Below are positions 12,739 through 15,868 of a DNA stretch of 15,868 nt, piece by piece. A program made the position numbers and the translations under genes. The notes below the pieces were generated by a model. The model did not search any database and was not told the origin of the DNA. It saw nothing but the letters and a program-made list of their open reading frames with translations. Source of the stretch: JAVKFF01 sp040226215 (lineage in GTDB: Bacteria > Pseudomonadota > Alphaproteobacteria > DSM-16000 > Inquilinaceae); NCBI GenBank assembly GCA_040226215.1, contig JAVKFF010000009.1, positions 1 to 15,868 on the forward strand. Direction: 5' to 3'. How positions within the stretch are numbered: position 1 is the first letter of the stretch; every line of letters begins with the position of its first letter.

Positions 12739-14247
12739 ATGGAAACCATCCTGCCGGGCATCGAGCTCGCCTTCACCTTCTCCAACATCCTGCTGGCCGT
12801 CGTCGGCCTCGCCGTCGGCATCTTCATCGGCGCCATCCCAGGCCTTAACGTGCCGATGGCCGTGGCGCTGGCCCTGCCCTTCACCTTCGCGCTGACGCCG
12901 CTGTCGGCGCTGGCGCTCTTGATCGGCATCTACAAGGGCGGCACCTATGGCGGCTCGATCTCCGCCGTTCTCATCAACGTACCGGGCACGCCGGCGGCGG
13001 CGGCCACGGCGGCGGACGGCCACGCGCTGGCCCGCCAGGGCAAGGCCGGCAAGGCCCTGCGCATGTCGCTCTTCGCTTCGGTGGTGGGCGAGATCATCGC
13101 CGACATCGCCCTCATTGCGCTCGCCATCCCGCTCGCCGCCTTCGCGCTCAACTTCGGTCCGGCGGAGTATTTCGCCGTCGGCGTCTTCGCGCTGACCATC
13201 ATCGGCCTCGTCTCCGGCGGCAATCTGATCAAGGGGCTGATCGCCGGGACGGCGGGCGTGCTGCTCGCCACTGTCGGCCTGGATCCGCTGATCGGCGTCG
13301 AGCGGCTTACCTTCGACATCCGCGCGCTGAGCGGCGGCATCGACTTCATCGCGCTGATCATCGGCATGTTCGCCATCGCCGAACTGCTGATCCAGGTCGA
13401 GCGCTCGGCCACGAACCGCATCAGCCAGCGCATCGCCGAGGACCGGGGCGACGATCCCGCCGCCAGCCGGGTCAGCCGGGCGGAATTCCGCGCCGCCTTC
13501 CCGGCCATGCTGCGCGGCACGCCCATCGGCATCCTCATCGGCGCCATCCCCGGCCTCGGCTCGGCCGTCGCCGCCTATCTCTCCTACGGCCTGAACAAGC
13601 GCTTCTCGCGCAATCCCGACCAGTACGGCAAGGGCGCCATCGACGGCGTCGCGGCGGCGGAGAGCGCCAATAACGCCGTGTGCTCCTCGACCATGATCCC
13701 GCTTCTGGCGCTGGGCGTGCCGGGGGACGTGATCACCGCCATCATGCTGGGGGCGCTCACCATCCACGGCATCATCCCCGGCCCCGCCCTGTTCGACCAG
13801 CAGGCCGATCTGATCACCGGCCTCTTCATCCTGATGGCGCTGACCTCCGTGCTGCACCTGGTCGTCGGCTGGGCCGGCCTGGGCCTCTTCGTGCGCGCGC
13901 TGGACCTGCCCCGCGCGGTGCTTTTCCCGGCGGTCTTCCTGGTCTGCCTGATCGGCACCTATGTGGCGACGTCGAGCTTCTTCGCGGTCTACACCATGCT
14001 GGGCGTCGGCGTTGTCGGCTATCTCATGCTCAAGGTCGGCATTCCTGTGGCACCGCTCTTGATCGGGTTCATCCTCGGCCCGATCATCGAGGTGAAGCTG
14101 CGCCAAGCGCTCTTGATCTCGCGCGGCGACATCACGGTCTTCATCACCAGGCCGATCTCCGCCATCCTGCTGCTGCTGACGCTCGCCGTCATCGTCACCA
14201 TCATCGTCCAGTCGATCCGCAACGCCCGCGCCGGCTCCAAATCCTGA
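12739..14247 (+). CDS. tctA: TTT transporter large membrane subunit, TctA
   Basis: This is the large channel subunit of 502 residues, 15 bp after tctB, probably importing the TctC-bound carboxylate with a cation gradient. About a dozen hydrophobic helices are present. The family signatures are strong: GIFIGAIPGLNVPMAVAL (27-44), YKGGTYGGSISAVLINVPGT (65-84), LVSGGNLIKG, a second GILIGAIPGLGSAVAAYLSYGL (263-284), and AAESANNAVCSSTMIPLLALGVPGD (306-330). The two IGAIPGL segments reflect an internal two-fold repeat of the protein and are almost identical even at the DNA level. The length and the C-terminal RPISAILLLLTLAVIVT helix are normal. There is no frameshift or truncation. Confidence 0.96.
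   Translation: METILPGIELAFTFSNILLAVVGLAVGIFIGAIPGLNVPMAVALALPFTFALTPLSALALLIGIYKGGTYGGSISAVLINVPGTPAAAATAADGHALARQGKAGKALRMSLFASVVGEIIADIALIALAIPLAAFALNFGPAEYFAVGVFALTIIGLVSGGNLIKGLIAGTAGVLLATVGLDPLIGVERLTFDIRALSGGIDFIALIIGMFAIAELLIQVERSATNRISQRIAEDRGDDPAASRVSRAEFRAAFPAMLRGTPIGILIGAIPGLGSAVAAYLSYGLNKRFSRNPDQYGKGAIDGVAAAESANNAVCSSTMIPLLALGVPGDVITAIMLGALTIHGIIPGPALFDQQADLITGLFILMALTSVLHLVVGWAGLGLFVRALDLPRAVLFPAVFLVCLIGTYVATSSFFAVYTMLGVGVVGYLMLKVGIPVAPLLIGFILGPIIEVKLRQALLISRGDITVFITRPISAILLLLTLAVIVTIIVQSIRNARAGSKS
12817..12845 (+). repeat. First copy of a 29-bp direct repeat within tctA
   Basis: This stretch, encoding GIFIGAIPGL, matches positions 13528-13556 at 27 of 29 bases. It marks the pseudo-two-fold halves of TctA. 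The DNA likeness is greater than protein conservation demands, but shared codon bias for Gly, Ile and Ala explains much of it. Confidence 0.6.
13528..13556 (+). repeat. Second copy of the 29-bp direct repeat within tctA
   Basis: This stretch encodes GILIGAIPGL at the start of the second half of TctA and differs from the first copy at two bases. The two sit 711 bp apart in the same frame. Confidence 0.6.
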
Positions 14248-14261
14248 ACAAGGCTCCGCCC

Positions 14262-15395
14262 ATGAAGATCGCCGCCGTCGACCTGTTCCCCGTCGCCCTG
14301 CCGATGCATGCGGTGCTCACCCTGCCGCGCGGTCCCTCGCGCACCATCGCCGAGGGCAAGCAGATCGTCCTGACCCGGGTGACGGCGGATGACGGCACGG
14401 TCGGCTGGGGGGAGGCCGGGCCCAGCCGCCGCTGGTCGGCGGAAACCGTGCACTCCTGCTACACCTCGCTGAAGCACTTCCTGGCGCCCGCCGTGATCGG
14501 CCGCGATCCCTTCGACATCGCCGGCCTGCACGCCGCCATGAACCAGGAACTGGCCCCTGGCCTCGATCCCGGCCAGCCGGTCGCCAAGAGCGCCATCGAC
14601 ATCGCCGTCCACGACCTCGTCTGCCGCAAGCTCGGCATTCCGCTGCAGGCCTGGCTCGGCACCAGGCTCTCAGACCGGGTGGAGATGGCGCGCCTCGTCT
14701 CCGCGCCCGATCCCGACAAGGCGGCTGAGCTGACCGAAAAGGCCAAGGCGGATGGCTACAAAGGCTTCAAGGTCAAGGTCGGCGGCAATCGGCCGGAGCA
14801 CGACGCCGCAGTGCTGGAAGCGGTGGTGAAGGCCGCCGGCGACGGCTATGTCTGGCCCGACGCCAACCAGGGCTACACGCTCGACGCCGCCATCGTGCTG
14901 GCCCGCGCCTGCGAGCGTCTCGGCATCACCATGTTCGAGCAGCCCGTGGCGATGAGCGACACCTACGCCATGAAGAAGCTGCTCTCGGCCACCTCGGTGC
15001 GCATCGTCCTGGACGAGGCCGCCATGGGCCTGCCCTTCATCGTCGAACTCTTGCGCCGCGAGGCGGTGGAGGGCCTGGCGATCAAGATCACCAAATGCGG
15101 CGGTCTCCACTACGCCCGGCAGATGTGCGACCTCGCCCGTAATGCCGGCCTGACGCTGATCGGCAGCGGGCTGATGGACGCGCCGATCAACTTCTCCGCC
15201 TCCGTCCACCTGTTCGCCGGATACGGCATGGACCTGCCCGTCGACCTGAACGGTCCGCAGTTCATCTCCGACGACTATCTGGCCAAGCCCGTGCCCATGG
15301 ACGGCAAGGCCGCGCTCGTCGCCGACGCGCCCGGTCACGGGCTCGAGGTGGACATGGACAAGGTGACGAGATACGCCCTCGACCTCGCCGCCTGA
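14262..15395 (+). CDS. Enolase-superfamily enzyme, mandelate racemase/muconate lactonizing type
   Basis: This is a 377-residue magnesium-dependent enzyme that would abstract a proton next to a carboxylate (racemisation, cycloisomerisation or dehydration). It has an N-terminal capping domain (1-about 125) and a TIM barrel. The barrel residues are K170 and K172 in KGFKVKVGG (catalytic KxK), metal ligands D200 in WPDANQGY, E226 in MFEQP and D251 in VLDEA, and K275 or K278 in GLAIKITKCGG on the opposite face. The 20s loop PMHAVLTLPRGPSRTIAEG sets the substrate pocket. The KxK plus opposite Lys pattern points to the muconate-lactonizing subgroup (cycloisomerases, N-acyl amino acid racemases, dipeptide epimerases, hydroxyproline betaine epimerases) rather than to sugar-acid dehydratases. 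The gene starts 14 bp after tctA, so it very likely acts on the TTT cargo. No strong ribosome site is visible. Confidence 0.92.
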   Translation: MKIAAVDLFPVALPMHAVLTLPRGPSRTIAEGKQIVLTRVTADDGTVGWGEAGPSRRWSAETVHSCYTSLKHFLAPAVIGRDPFDIAGLHAAMNQELAPGLDPGQPVAKSAIDIAVHDLVCRKLGIPLQAWLGTRLSDRVEMARLVSAPDPDKAAELTEKAKADGYKGFKVKVGGNRPEHDAAVLEAVVKAAGDGYVWPDANQGYTLDAAIVLARACERLGITMFEQPVAMSDTYAMKKLLSATSVRIVLDEAAMGLPFIVELLRREAVEGLAIKITKCGGLHYARQMCDLARNAGLTLIGSGLMDAPINFSASVHLFAGYGMDLPVDLNGPQFISDDYLAKPVPMDGKAALVADAPGHGLEVDMDKVTRYALDLAA

Positions 15396-15402
15396 GCCCG
15401 CC

Positions 15403-15868
15403 ATGCAGGGGGCGAACGACAATCTGCGGCCGATCCGGCGGCTGACGGAGGCCGACATACCCGCCGCGCTGGCGCTGTCGTGCGAGGCGCACTGGAACCA
15501 GGTCGCCGACGACTGGCGGCTGTTCCTCGAACTCGGCCAGCCGATCGGCCTGGAGACCGCCGAGGGCCGCCTCGTCGCCAGCGCCGCCAGCCTGCCGCAC
15601 GGACCCCGCCTCGCCTGGATCTCCATGGTGCTGGTGACGGACGACTGGCGTCGCCGCGGTCTCGCCACCCGACTGATGACACGCGCCATCGAGACGGTGG
15701 AGGCGTCCGGCCGGGTGCCCGGCCTCGACGCCACGCCGGCCGGCCGTGAGGTCTACCGCCCGCTGGGTTTCGAGGAGCTGTTCCCGCTCACCCGCTGGCG
15801 CGGCACCGTCACCCGGTTCGACGCGCCGGACCGCGCCGGGGTCCGGCCGCTCGCCGACACCGACATGG
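15403..15868 (+). CDS. GNAT-family N-acetyltransferase, probably tandem-domain (3' part off the right edge)
   Basis: The first 155 residues are present, beginning 7 bp after the previous stop. Residues 8-136 make one GNAT-like domain: LRPIRRLTEADIPAALALS opens it, WISMVLVTDDWRRRGLATRLMTRAIE (72-97) carries the acetyl-CoA loop RRRGLA, and REVYRPLGFEELFPLTRW (115-132) is the usual end. After FDAPDRA a new RPLADTDM begins, echoing the domain opening, so a second GNAT domain probably follows. The first domain is compact, as in tandem GNATs of the YitI-like kind. The acceptor is unknown. Position suggests it is the tail of the TTT operon. Confidence 0.8.
   Translation, partial: MQGANDNLRPIRRLTEADIPAALALSCEAHWNQVADDWRLFLELGQPIGLETAEGRLVASAASLPHGPRLAWISMVLVTDDWRRRGLATRLMTRAIETVEASGRVPGLDATPAGREVYRPLGFEELFPLTRWRGTVTRFDAPDRAGVRPLADTDM

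Noticed and set aside
11164..14106. A 980-codon open frame on the minus strand across tctC, tctB and tctA
   Set aside because: It is the antisense shadow of three well-recognised genes. Its product is low-complexity, rich in Gly, Ala, Arg, Asp and His, with no domain. High GC and biased third positions leave the opposite strand free of stops.

Overview
The window is uniformly GC-rich and densely coding. It reads as a piece of an alphaproteobacterial chromosome (Rhodospirillales/Hyphomicrobiales-like). That assignment is an inference from base composition, from the style of the genes, and from the crowding of binding-protein-dependent transporters (TRAP, peptide-type ABC and TTT), which is typical of that class. 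There are no rRNA, tRNA, CRISPR, phage or transposase sequences. All complete genes look intact.

Layout. (1) Positions 1-1631, minus strand: a YajO-like aldo/keto reductase, then a TRAP-transporter solute-binding gene that runs off the left edge. The 150-bp gap between them holds an AT-rich palindrome. (2) Positions 1632-1827: a divergent regulatory region. (3) Positions 1828-9393, plus strand: a compact transport operon made of a GntR-type regulator, a family-5 peptide-type binding protein, two permeases, a succinylglutamate desuccinylase/aspartoacylase-family deacylase, and two OppD/OppF-type ATPases. The deacylase sits between permease and ATPase genes, so its coupling to uptake looks deliberate. 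A plausible reading is import of an N-acylated amino acid or small peptide-like amide followed by deacylation in the cytoplasm. (4) Positions 9394-9689: a non-coding stretch with a hairpin after the operon, a cluster of overlapping inverted repeats (REP-like), an 11-bp tandem duplication, and a good sigma70 promoter (TTGACA, 17-bp spacer, CATTAT) with a perfect 13-bp palindrome between its two boxes. (5) Positions 9690-15868, plus strand: a second operon made of a PHP-like/DUF3604 metal-dependent hydrolase, a complete tripartite tricarboxylate transporter in the order tctC-tctB-tctA, an enolase-superfamily (mandelate racemase/muconate lactonizing) enzyme, and a GNAT acetyltransferase cut by the right edge.

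How it fits together. Three mechanistically different uptake systems, each with its own periplasmic binding protein, lie within 16 kb. They alternate with enzymes that would open, isomerise or deacylate carboxylate-type compounds. The most likely meaning is a scavenging and catabolic island for organic acids and acylated amino acids. No substrate can be fixed from sequence alone. No single gene belongs to an unknown class. The least described parts are the deacylase-in-transporter arrangement, the pairing of DUF3604 with TTT and an enolase-superfamily enzyme, and several intercistronic RNA or operator structures.
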